A stretch of DNA of 19,323 nucleotides from Butyricicoccus_A sp963620595 (GTDB lineage: Bacteria; Bacillota; Clostridia; Oscillospirales; Butyricicoccaceae), in contig CAVFAY010000039.1 in NCBI GenBank assembly GCA_963620595.1, forward strand, positions 1 through 19,323, given 5' to 3'. A program made the position numbers and the translations under genes. Position 1 is the first letter of the stretch, and every line of letters begins with the position of its first letter. The notes under the pieces are model-generated. The model was given only the letters and a program-made list of their open reading frames with translations, made no database searches and was not told where the DNA came from. Positions 6,457 through 13,585 of the stretch are shown piece after piece.

Positions 6457-7119
6457 TTATTTGCCGTTTGCATCGCACACCATACCCTTAGCGGTAATGC
6501 GGATCGCATTGACCATCATTTCGGCAAGGCTGCGATCTCGGTCATCGAAACACCAGAGCACTTCAATGCCGATCATGGTAGACAGCAGAATCTTGACATA
6601 GCTGTCGCTGTCGGTCTCCAGATCCAGCACGCCTTCTTGTTTTCCGTGCTCGACGATCTGATACAGACATTTGTACAGCTCTCGATCTTTATTGTAGAAC
6701 AGATTTTCATCTGTATTGAAGTAATTGGAGATAATCGCGCGGATAATGCCCTTGCCGCGCTTCTCATACTCCTCGTAACAGCATCCCACAAAGCATGGAA
6801 GCGTATCCAGAAAGCTGCGGTTTTGTACCTTCTGGTACGCCTCTTTGTACAGCTTGTCTGAGCGTTCAAACGTATAGAATACCAACGCTTCCTTGGACTC
6901 AAAGTGCGTGTAGAACGAGCCCTTTGCCACATTGGCCGCTGTTGTGATGTCCTCAATATTGACGTTATTAAAGCCTTTTCTATTGATTTCTTCTATTGCC
7001 GCTTTGTAAATCTTGTTTTTGGTCTCCATTGCCTGCAGCTGTCGCTTGGTCGGCTTTACCGCAACAGTCTTTGCTGCCCGCACGGATTTCTTTTTTTTCG
7101 TTTCCGTGTTGCCTTTCAA
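6457..7119 (-). CDS. TetR/AcrR family transcriptional regulator
   Basis: This 220-residue protein has a TetR N-terminal helix-turn-helix at about residues 34-82 (IEDITTAANVAKGSFYTHFE then SKEAL), followed by a ligand-binding helical domain with no assignable effector. A lysine-rich tail of about 30 residues precedes the HTH. The start taken is a TTG at 7119 with GAGGTGG about 7 bases upstream; an internal ATG at codon 31 has a poorer ribosome site and would remove only the basic tail. It is divergent from PFOR and followed in the same direction, after a strong terminator, by the opine-dehydrogenase-family gene. Both of those promoters carry matching tandem palindromes, so this protein is the likely repressor of both. 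The signal might be a pyruvate-, opine- or acyl-CoA-like metabolite, which is inference. Confidence 0.9.
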   Translation of the reverse strand: MKGNTETKKKKSVRAAKTVAVKPTKRQLQAMETKNKIYKAAIEEINRKGFNNVNIEDITTAANVAKGSFYTHFESKEALVFYTFERSDKLYKEAYQKVQNRSFLDTLPCFVGCCYEEYEKRGKGIIRAIISNYFNTDENLFYNKDRELYKCLYQIVEHGKQEGVLDLETDSDSYVKILLSTMIGIEVLWCFDDRDRSLAEMMVNAIRITAKGMVCDANGK

Positions 7120-7175
7120 AGCACACCACCTCTTTTCTTTTTATATCAAAATATCATATTTTCATCCACTTTGAA

Positions 7176-7214
7176 TGGTATTACCAATATACACCCTGTT
7201 CTGAGCGCTGTCAA
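7176..7214 (-). promoter_or_regulatory. Promoter of the tetR-family gene with an overlapping palindrome
   Basis: On the minus strand, TTGACA (7214-7209) and TATATT (7191-7186) are separated by 17 bases, a near-consensus sigma-70 promoter. A perfect palindrome, TGGTA-T-TACCA (7176-7186), abuts the -10 box at the start-site side and could be a control site. Its sequence differs from the TGACY/RGTCA operators of the two neighbouring promoters, so it is either an unrelated site or chance. Confidence 0.65.
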
Positions 7215-7317
7215 CCAAGATTTTTTCACCTTCTGTTCTCTCCGCGCATGAATTATGCACCTTGCACAAGAAGCGAAAAAATATTTTGTCTGTTTTGGAG
7301 AAAAGACCGTTTACGCA

Positions 7318-7346
7318 TTGACATTGACGGGGCAAGTCAGTATAAT
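7318..7346 (+). promoter_or_regulatory. Consensus sigma-70 promoter of the PFOR gene
   Basis: TTGACA (7318-7323), a 17-base spacer and TATAAT (7341-7346) form a perfect consensus promoter. Transcription should start near 7353, giving a leader of about 95 bases before the ATG at 7448. A promoter this strong suits an abundant central metabolic enzyme and would need repression to be regulated, consistent with the operators just downstream. Confidence 0.87.
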
Positions 7347-7362
7347 TCAGGCAATGAAACGT

Positions 7363-7389
7363 TGACTGAAAGTCAATGAATTTCAGTCA
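7363..7389. promoter_or_regulatory. Tandem palindromic operators of the PFOR gene
   Basis: TGACT-gaa-AGTCA (7363-7375) is a perfect 13-bp palindrome. It is followed after one base by TGAAT-ttc-AGTCA (7377-7389), the same pattern with one arm mismatch. Centres are 14 bp apart, the same geometry as the two sites at 6250-6276. They sit about 10-37 bases after the predicted start site, where a bound repressor would block transcription. The divergent TetR protein is the likely ligand. Confidence 0.75.
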
Positions 7390-7447
7390 GTTTAAACACA
7401 CTTTGTAATCAATATTGAATCCTGTTTGATTTTAGGAGATGAATTGT

Positions 7448-10400
7448 ATGTCTAAGAAAATCGAAATTATGGACGGCAATCAGGCAGCTGCGTATATTTC
7501 TTACGCATTTACCGAAGTTGCGGGCATCTACCCGATCACCCCGTCCTCTCCGATGGCTGAGCACGTAGATGAGTGGGCAGCAAACGGCAAGAAGAACTTA
7601 TTCGGTCAGCCGGTACACGTTGTAGAGATGCAGTCGGAAGGCGGCGCATCCGGTACCGTGCACGGTTCTCTTCAGTCTGGCGCTCTGACCACCACGTACA
7701 CGGCTTCGCAGGGTCTGCTGCTCATGATTCCGAACATGTACAAGATCGCAGGCGAGATGCTTCCGGGCGTATTCCACGTTTCCGCTCGTACCCTGTCTGC
7801 TCACGCACTGTCCATCTTCGGTGACCACTCCGACGTTATGGCAGTCCGCAATACCGGTTTTGCCATGCTGGCATCTTCCTCTCCTCAAGAGGTTATGGAT
7901 CTCGGCGCTGTTGCTCATCTGACTGCCATTGACCAGCGCATGGCATTCCTGCACTTCTTTGATGGCTTCCGCACATCTCACGAAATTCAGAAGATTGAAG
8001 CGCTGGATTACGAGGATCTGCGTCCGCTGGTCAACATGGACTCCCTCAAGGCATTCCGCAAGCACGCGCTGAATCCGGAGCATCCGGCAACCCGCGGCAC
8101 CACCGTAAATCCGGACATCTTCTTCCAGTGTCGTGAAGCATGTAATACCAAGGTTGCTGCCATTCCGGACGCTGTTGAGCATTACATGAATGAGGTCGGC
8201 AAGATTACCGGCCGTCCGCACAAGCTGTTTGATTACTACGGCGCAGAGGATGCAGAACGCGTCATCATCCTGATGGGTTCCGGCGCAGAGACCGCTTCCG
8301 AAGCCGTTGATTTCCTGATGAGCAAGGGCGAAAAGATCGGTATGATTAACGTGCATCTGTACCGTCCGTTCTCCCCGAAGCACTTCTTCCAGGCTCTGCC
8401 GAAGACCGTCAAGAAGATCGCTGTTCTCGACCGTACCAAGGAGCCGGGCGCTATGGGCGAACCGCTGTATCAGGACGTCTGCTCCATCTTCAAGGAAATC
8501 GGCAGCGATATTCCAATTGTCGGCGGCCGTTACGGTCTGTCCTCTAAGGACACCACACCGGGTCAGATTGTTTCCGTATTTGAAAACCTGAAGCAGGACA
8601 AGCCGAAGAACAACTTCACCATCGGCATCGTGGATGATGTTACCCATACTTCTCTGCCGCGCGTAGAAGAGCCGAAGTTGTCTACCGATGGTTTGACCTC
8701 CGCAGTATTCTGGGGCATGGGCTCCGATGGTACTGTCGGCGCAAACAAGAACTCCATCAAGATCATTGGTCATGCGACAGACCTGTACTGTCAGGCATAC
8801 TTCGTATACGACTCCAAGAAGTCCGGCGGTCTGACGCAGTCTCATCTGCGTTTCGGTAAGAATCCGATCCGCTCTCCATATCTGGTAACCGCAGCAGACT
8901 TTGTTGCATGTCATAATCCGTCTTACGTTCATCAGTACGACATGGTTGCAGGCCTCAAGGAAGGCGGTACCTTCCTGCTCAACTGCCAGTGGTCGGCAGA
9001 CGAACTGGACGCACAGCTGCCAGCTACCATGAAGCGTGCTCTGTACGAGAAAAAGGCAAAGCTGTATATCATTAACGCCATCGACATTGCTCGCGGCTTG
9101 GGTCTGGGCAACCGCACCAACACCATCCTGCAGGCATCCTTCTTCAACCTGACCGGCGTTATTCCGATTGACCAGGCAGTTACCGAAATGAAGGAAGCGA
9201 TCTACAAGTCCTACTTCAAGAAGAAGGGTCAGAAGGTCGTTGATATGAACAACGCATCCATCGATCACGGCATCAACGAGCTGGTTGCTGTCGAGATCCC
9301 AGCATCTTGGGCTACCGCAGAGGATGCACCGAAGGAAGAAAATGTACCGGAATTCATCAAGGAGATTGTAGCTCCGATGAACCGCCAGCAGGGCGATGCT
9401 CTGACGGTTGGTCAGATGATGAAGTATGGTTTGGAAGACGGCACTTGGCCGGCAGGTACTTCTCAGTACGAGAAGCGCGGCGCCGCAGTAGAGGTTCCGC
9501 AGTGGGATATGACCGCCTGCATCCAGTGTAACCAGTGTGCTTATGTCTGCCCGCACGCTGCAATCCGTCCGATCCTGCTCGACGAGGCAGAAGCTGCAAA
9601 CAAGCCAGAAGGCTTCGATACCGTTACCGCAAAGGGCGCTGGTCTCAACAAGTACCAGTTCCGTATGCAGGTTTCCCCATATGACTGCACTGGCTGTAAG
9701 AGCTGTGTCAATGTTTGCCCGATGAAGGACAAGGGTGCTTTGACTCTTGCACCGCTCGCTTCCCAGCTCAAGGAAACTCCGAACTGGACCTACGCAGTAG
9801 ACACCGTTACCATCAAGAAGGACGCTGTCAACGCCAAGTCCGTCAAGAATTCTCAGTTCGCTAAGCCGTACTTCGAGTTCTCCGGTGCCTGCGCAGGCTG
9901 CGGCGAGACACCGTACATCAAGCTGGTAACTCAGCTGTTCGGCGATCGCATGTATGTTGCAAACGCATCCGGTTGCTCCTCCGCTTACGGTGGCTCCACC
10001 CCATCCTCTCCGTACACCACCGACAAGAATGGTAATGGTCCAGCTTGGGCAATGTCTCTGTTCGAGGACAACGCAGAGTACGCATACGGCTATCTGCTCG
10101 GTCAGGAAGCTGTCAAGACACAGGTTCTCGCTTCTGTAGAATCTCTGGTTGAACAGGGCATCGCTGTCGATGCAGCCAAGGCTTATCTGGAGAAGCATGA
10201 CATTTCCGAGGAATCCCGCGCCGTTTCTGACGCACTGCTTGAGGCAATCAAGGACGACAACAGCGAAGCTGCTGTCTTCATCCGTCAGAACAAGGAATAC
10301 CTGAGCAAGAAATCCGTTTGGGCATTCGGCGGCGACGGTTGGGCTTACGACATCGGCTACGGCGGACTGGATCATGTTCTGGCTTCCGGCAAGAACATCA

Positions 10401-10960
10401 ACGTTCTGGTTCTCGACACCGAAGTATACTCCAACACCGGCGGACAGGCTTCCAAGTCTACCGCAACCGGCGCAATCGCTAAGTTCCAGGCTGGCGGCAA
10501 GACCACCAGAAAGAAGGATCTCGGCATGATGGCTATGAGCTACGGTTATGTATACGTTGCTCAGGTCGCTATGGGTGCCGATCAGGCACAGACGCTCAAG
10601 GCAATCCGCGAAGCAGAAGCATATGACGGTCCGTCTCTGGTTATTTGCTACTGCCCGTGCATCGAGCATGGCATGAAGCGCGGCATGGGTCTGTCTCAGG
10701 AAGCTGAGAAGGACGCTGTACAGTCCGGTTACTGGCAGCTGTACCGTTACAACCCGGATCTGGCAGAGCAGGGCAAGAACCCGTTCCAGCTGGATTACTC
10801 CAAGGAGCCGAACGGTGAGTTCCAGACCTTCATCAAGGGTCAGAACCGTTATGCATCCCTGAAGCTGTCCTTCCCGGAGAAGGCAGACGGTCTGTACGAA
10901 AAGGCAGAGGCAGATGCAAAGCATCGCTTCGATACCTACAAGGAACTGGCTAACGACTAA
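7448..10960 (+). CDS. nifJ: Pyruvate:ferredoxin (flavodoxin) oxidoreductase, single-chain
   Basis: This 1170-residue homodimeric-type PFOR oxidises pyruvate plus CoA to acetyl-CoA and CO2 while reducing ferredoxin in the cytoplasm. The N-terminal domain has YPITPSSPMAEHVDEWAA. A ferredoxin domain has two cluster motifs, CIQCNQCAYVCP (from about 691) and CTGCKSCVNVCP (from about 747). The thiamine diphosphate region has GGDGWAYDIGYGGLDH (near 960) and YSNTGGQASKSTATGA. The third cluster's cysteines are visible in CAGCGE (about 815), ASGCSSAYGG and CYCPCIEHG. Length matches the family. The ATG at 7448 is chosen because AGGAG (7434-7438) lies 9 bases upstream; the earlier in-frame ATG at 7439 touches the ribosome site. 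It is divergent from tetR and has a consensus promoter with tandem operators. A 13-bp hairpin follows the stop. Confidence 0.98.
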   Translation: MSKKIEIMDGNQAAAYISYAFTEVAGIYPITPSSPMAEHVDEWAANGKKNLFGQPVHVVEMQSEGGASGTVHGSLQSGALTTTYTASQGLLLMIPNMYKIAGEMLPGVFHVSARTLSAHALSIFGDHSDVMAVRNTGFAMLASSSPQEVMDLGAVAHLTAIDQRMAFLHFFDGFRTSHEIQKIEALDYEDLRPLVNMDSLKAFRKHALNPEHPATRGTTVNPDIFFQCREACNTKVAAIPDAVEHYMNEVGKITGRPHKLFDYYGAEDAERVIILMGSGAETASEAVDFLMSKGEKIGMINVHLYRPFSPKHFFQALPKTVKKIAVLDRTKEPGAMGEPLYQDVCSIFKEIGSDIPIVGGRYGLSSKDTTPGQIVSVFENLKQDKPKNNFTIGIVDDVTHTSLPRVEEPKLSTDGLTSAVFWGMGSDGTVGANKNSIKIIGHATDLYCQAYFVYDSKKSGGLTQSHLRFGKNPIRSPYLVTAADFVACHNPSYVHQYDMVAGLKEGGTFLLNCQWSADELDAQLPATMKRALYEKKAKLYIINAIDIARGLGLGNRTNTILQASFFNLTGVIPIDQAVTEMKEAIYKSYFKKKGQKVVDMNNASIDHGINELVAVEIPASWATAEDAPKEENVPEFIKEIVAPMNRQQGDALTVGQMMKYGLEDGTWPAGTSQYEKRGAAVEVPQWDMTACIQCNQCAYVCPHAAIRPILLDEAEAANKPEGFDTVTAKGAGLNKYQFRMQVSPYDCTGCKSCVNVCPMKDKGALTLAPLASQLKETPNWTYAVDTVTIKKDAVNAKSVKNSQFAKPYFEFSGACAGCGETPYIKLVTQLFGDRMYVANASGCSSAYGGSTPSSPYTTDKNGNGPAWAMSLFEDNAEYAYGYLLGQEAVKTQVLASVESLVEQGIAVDAAKAYLEKHDISEESRAVSDALLEAIKDDNSEAAVFIRQNKEYLSKKSVWAFGGDGWAYDIGYGGLDHVLASGKNINVLVLDTEVYSNTGGQASKSTATGAIAKFQAGGKTTRKKDLGMMAMSYGYVYVAQVAMGADQAQTLKAIREAEAYDGPSLVICYCPCIEHGMKRGMGLSQEAEKDAVQSGYWQLYRYNPDLAEQGKNPFQLDYSKEPNGEFQTFIKGQNRYASLKLSFPEKADGLYEKAEADAKHRFDTYKELAND

Positions 10961-10994
10961 CATATCCTTTCAAAGAAACATCTCCAATATCACT

Positions 10995-11027
10995 TCTGGG
11001 TGGGCTGTCAGTGGCAGCCCACCCAGA
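10995..11027 (+). terminator. Strong hairpin after the PFOR gene (terminator-like)
   Basis: TCTGGGTGGGCTG (10995-11007) and CAGCCCACCCAGA (11015-11027) form a perfect 13-bp GC-rich stem with a 7-base loop, 34 bases past the PFOR stop. No T-run follows, so termination may be partial or the hairpin may protect the mRNA 3' end. A separate promoter for the next gene begins 12 bases later, which fits a transcription unit boundary here. Confidence 0.6.
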
Positions 11028-11038
11028 TGCATCTCTGC

Positions 11039-11067
11039 TTGCAATCGGCGGGTTTATCCGATACAAT
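11039..11067 (+). promoter_or_regulatory. Candidate promoter of the LUD-domain gene
   Basis: TTGCAA (11039-11044), a 17-base spacer and TACAAT (11062-11067) resemble a sigma-70 promoter placed between the PFOR hairpin and the LUD gene. The start would be near 11074, leaving a leader of about 28 bases that contains the AAAAGGAG ribosome site. Confidence 0.6.
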
Positions 11068-11101
11068 ACAGGCAGCTATTCAAGAAAAGGAGTTTTTGTC
11101 T

Positions 11102-11728
11102 ATGGATCTCACTCGTTTACAAAAAAACTTTGAACTGCGCGGATTTTCTTATCGGTATTTTGAAACCCGTAGTGAAGCTGCGGCCTATCTGGCACAGCAG
11201 ACAGACGGAAAATCCGTCTCGTTTGGTGGCTCTACGACGCTGGATGAAATGAATCTGTACGACACCTTAAAGCCACACGCGGATGTGCACTGGCACTGGA
11301 AGGGCGACGGCTATGTGCAGGACGCAGAGGTATACATCACCTCTGCCAACGCCATTTCTGAAACCGGCGAAGTTGTCAACATCGACGGCGCAGGAAACCG
11401 TGTTTCTGCGACTCTGTATGGGCCCAAACAGGTCTTCTTCGTATGCGGCACAAACAAAATTGCGCCGGATCTGGCTTCCGCCATTGATCGTGCACAGAAC
11501 ATTGCCGCACCGAAAAATGCATGGCGTCTGTTCGGAAACACAAACGGCGATGCGGTCTGTGTCAATGCAGACGATCCGGTTCCGGCCTGTACCAAGGCTG
11601 GCGGAGACAAATGTTATCACTGCAAAGCACCAAACAGCATTTGCCGCGCCATGGTCATTCATCAAGGCCCGATGCGCTCGCAGGATCGCTGTGAGCTGAT
11701 TCTTATCGGAGAAGACCTCGGCTATTAA
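11102..11728 (+). CDS. LUD domain protein (LutC/YkgG-like, DUF162)
   Basis: This 208-residue protein is a stand-alone LUD domain. It shows FGGSTTLDEM (41-50), related to the family's GGS..T loop, and VCGTNKIAPDLASAI (114-128), a conserved LUD stretch. In B. subtilis, LutC acts with the Fe-S proteins LutA and LutB to oxidise L-lactate to pyruvate, but no lutA or lutB is nearby, so a lactate role is unproven. Stand-alone clostridial LUD proteins are generally of unknown function. It is cysteine-rich toward the C-terminus (C153, C163, C171, C174, C181, C197), with a CxxC-x6-C group that may bind metal. The ATG at 11102 has AAAAGGAG 9 bases upstream; a longer frame from 11000 passes through the PFOR hairpin and is rejected. 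It is convergent with the sigma-54 activator gene. Confidence 0.9.
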   Translation: MDLTRLQKNFELRGFSYRYFETRSEAAAYLAQQTDGKSVSFGGSTTLDEMNLYDTLKPHADVHWHWKGDGYVQDAEVYITSANAISETGEVVNIDGAGNRVSATLYGPKQVFFVCGTNKIAPDLASAIDRAQNIAAPKNAWRLFGNTNGDAVCVNADDPVPACTKAGGDKCYHCKAPNSICRAMVIHQGPMRSQDRCELILIGEDLGY

Positions 11729-11734
11729 GACAAA

Positions 11735-11766
11735 GAATCAGCCTCTCCACACAGAGAGGCTGATTC
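11735..11766. terminator. Shared hairpin terminator between convergent LUD and sigma-54 activator genes
   Basis: GAATCAGCCTCTC (11735-11747) and GAGAGGCTGATTC (11754-11766) form a perfect 13-bp stem with a 6-base loop, 6 bases after the LUD stop and 4 bases after the activator stop. On the minus strand the stem is followed by a moderately T-rich stretch; on the plus strand it is not. It most likely serves both genes, better for the minus-strand one. Confidence 0.72.
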
Positions 11767-11770
11767 CACA

Positions 11771-13495
11771 CTATTCCAAATCATCTCGCAGCTTTTGCAC
11801 ATCAATCTGATGCCGTTTGATGCGATACTGTAGTTTTTGTCGGCTCATTTGCAGGATACGCGCCGATTCTGAAATGTTTCCGCCGGTTTCTCTGAGCACA
11901 CGGCAAATCGTATTGTACTCAATACCTTCTATCGTACTGCCCAAAGAATCCTTCTGCTTTGCCGATTTTGACAGAACATTCTGTTGAACAGAACCGCCGA
12001 TATGCTCCGGAATATATTCTGCCGTAATCATAGAATATTCATCCGGCAGTACATTCATGGCGTGTTCGACTGCATGCTGCAATTCCCGAACATTTCCCGG
12101 CCAGTCATAGGCATAAAACAGCTCCAGCACCTGCCGGTCTGCATCGCGAATATTGCGCTCCAGCTTTTTATTGCACTGCATGATAAACGTCTTGACGAGC
12201 AGAGGAATATCCTCTTTTCTCTCGCGCAACGGCGGAATCGTGATATTTACAACTCCCAAGCGATAAAACAAATCACAGCGCAGTTTATTTTCTTCCATTG
12301 CCTGATACGGCGGAATATTGGTATTGGACAAGACGCGAACATCGACCGGAATCTCCGTCGAGCCACCGACGCGGCGCACGGTTCCCTCCTGCAAAACGCG
12401 CAATAGCTTCGCCTGCAATCCCATATTCATCGAATTGATTTCGTCGAGCAGGAGTGTGCCGCCATCTGCCTGTTCAAACAGTCCCGGACGGCGTTCCGCT
12501 CCAGTATACGCACCCTTTTCCGTGCCAAACAGCAAGCTCTCCAGCAGATTTTCCGGAATCGCCGCACAGTTGATTGCCAAGAACGCTCCATCTTTTCTCC
12601 GACTGGCATTGTGAATGCTTTGCGCAAGAAGCTCTTTTCCGGTTCCGGTCTCTCCATATATCATAACCGAGGAGTCGGATTTTGCCACCTGTTTACAGCG
12701 TGACACAACACAATACATCGGCTGGCTGATATGTACAATATCATCAAACGTATATTTCGCTGTGAGTCTGCTTGCCGTGTGGCTTTTTCCTGACGCCGTA
12801 TGATTGCGCAGTTTTTCCTGCAGCTCTAAAATCTGCTTGTGCAGATTGTCCATTCGGCTCCAATCCTCCATGACGCTAAACCCACCGAGGATCTGTCCAT
12901 TTTGAACAATCGGATAATTATTGGATACAATGTCTACATCTTTCCCGTATCGCGTGGTATAATACTGTCTGTGATTAAGCTTCGGCTTGCGCGTGCGAAT
13001 GACTTCCGGCACATTGTTTTTGCTGCCATCCCGCATTTGATAGACATCCTCTGTGCGCTCGCCGCGAATGTCTTGCAAATCCATGGATTCCATGCGAACA
13101 CCGGCATCATTCAAAAACAAAATGCGGTTTTCTGCATCGCAGACAAACAGCGCCTCCGACAGTTGACTGACAACATGAAGTAAAATATCCTGCATCGCCT
13201 GTGCTGTCGCATTTCGAAATACAACAAGCTGTGTACCAGACGGCAAATTTTCCACCGCAGGTGTGGGACAGCGCAGCAAATATTCGCCAAATACGATGTT
13301 TGCATAAATCGGCTTTTCCGATTCCATGCTGAGCGGCAAGGCAATTTCCGACAGCAGTTTTCCCTTCAACCGACCATCTCCATGCAACAACACATCTCCC
13401 GTCTGATTGACAGCTACAATGCGGCTGTCCGCCTCCATGACGAGTGCACCCAGCCCACACTGAGACAACATCTGCATGGTTTCTCGATATTCCAT
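11771..13495 (-). CDS. Sigma-54-dependent transcriptional activator (PAS-AAA+-Fis)
   Basis: This 574-residue enhancer-binding protein has two PAS-like sensor regions (about 5-100 and 105-215). Its AAA+ domain has Walker A GETGTGKE (281-288), the sigma-54 contact loop GAYTGA (328-333, the Tyr variant of GAFTGA), Walker B GGTLLLDE (345-352) and RCDLFYR (406-412). A Fis-type helix-turn-helix follows at about 525-565 (GGNISESARILQMSRQKLQY). It would remodel the closed sigma-54 polymerase complex in response to a signal read by the PAS region; there is no receiver domain, so it probably senses a small molecule or redox state directly. The start is the ATG at 13495 with AAAGGA upstream; the frame extends to 13570 without support. 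It is divergent from rpoN and may act on the sigma-54 promoter at 4259-4274. Confidence 0.95.
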   Translation of the reverse strand: MEYRETMQMLSQCGLGALVMEADSRIVAVNQTGDVLLHGDGRLKGKLLSEIALPLSMESEKPIYANIVFGEYLLRCPTPAVENLPSGTQLVVFRNATAQAMQDILLHVVSQLSEALFVCDAENRILFLNDAGVRMESMDLQDIRGERTEDVYQMRDGSKNNVPEVIRTRKPKLNHRQYYTTRYGKDVDIVSNNYPIVQNGQILGGFSVMEDWSRMDNLHKQILELQEKLRNHTASGKSHTASRLTAKYTFDDIVHISQPMYCVVSRCKQVAKSDSSVMIYGETGTGKELLAQSIHNASRRKDGAFLAINCAAIPENLLESLLFGTEKGAYTGAERRPGLFEQADGGTLLLDEINSMNMGLQAKLLRVLQEGTVRRVGGSTEIPVDVRVLSNTNIPPYQAMEENKLRCDLFYRLGVVNITIPPLRERKEDIPLLVKTFIMQCNKKLERNIRDADRQVLELFYAYDWPGNVRELQHAVEHAMNVLPDEYSMITAEYIPEHIGGSVQQNVLSKSAKQKDSLGSTIEGIEYNTICRVLRETGGNISESARILQMSRQKLQYRIKRHQIDVQKLRDDLE

Positions 13496-13541
13496 GTTTC
13501 TTGTTTCCTTTCTCTTTTGTGATCGTTTGATCCTTTGTTTT

Positions 13542-13570
13542 ATTTTACAACAAAACTTCCTATTTTTCAA
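13542..13570 (-). promoter_or_regulatory. Candidate promoter of the sigma-54 activator gene
   Basis: On the minus strand, TTGAAA (13570-13565) and TAAAAT (13547-13542) are separated by 17 bases, a reasonable sigma-70 promoter 47 bases upstream of the ATG at 13495. The region is AT-rich, so chance matches are easier. The 90-base gap to rpoN must also contain the rpoN promoter, for which I see only weak candidates. Confidence 0.5.
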
Positions 13571-13585
13571 TTCTTAAAGGAAAGG

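Noticed and set aside
7325..7339. TGAC-N7-GTCA in the PFOR promoter spacer as a third operator
   Set aside because: The half-site spacing is 7 rather than 5 bases, so it does not match the other four units.
7598..10963. Very long minus-strand open frame opposite PFOR
   Set aside because: It is an antisense shadow of PFOR's codon bias; the translation is cysteine/leucine-rich without motifs and has no start signals.
11000..11101. Longer start for the LUD protein at 11000
   Set aside because: The extension would translate the post-PFOR hairpin and a promoter, and lacks a ribosome site; AAAAGGAG precedes the ATG at 11102.
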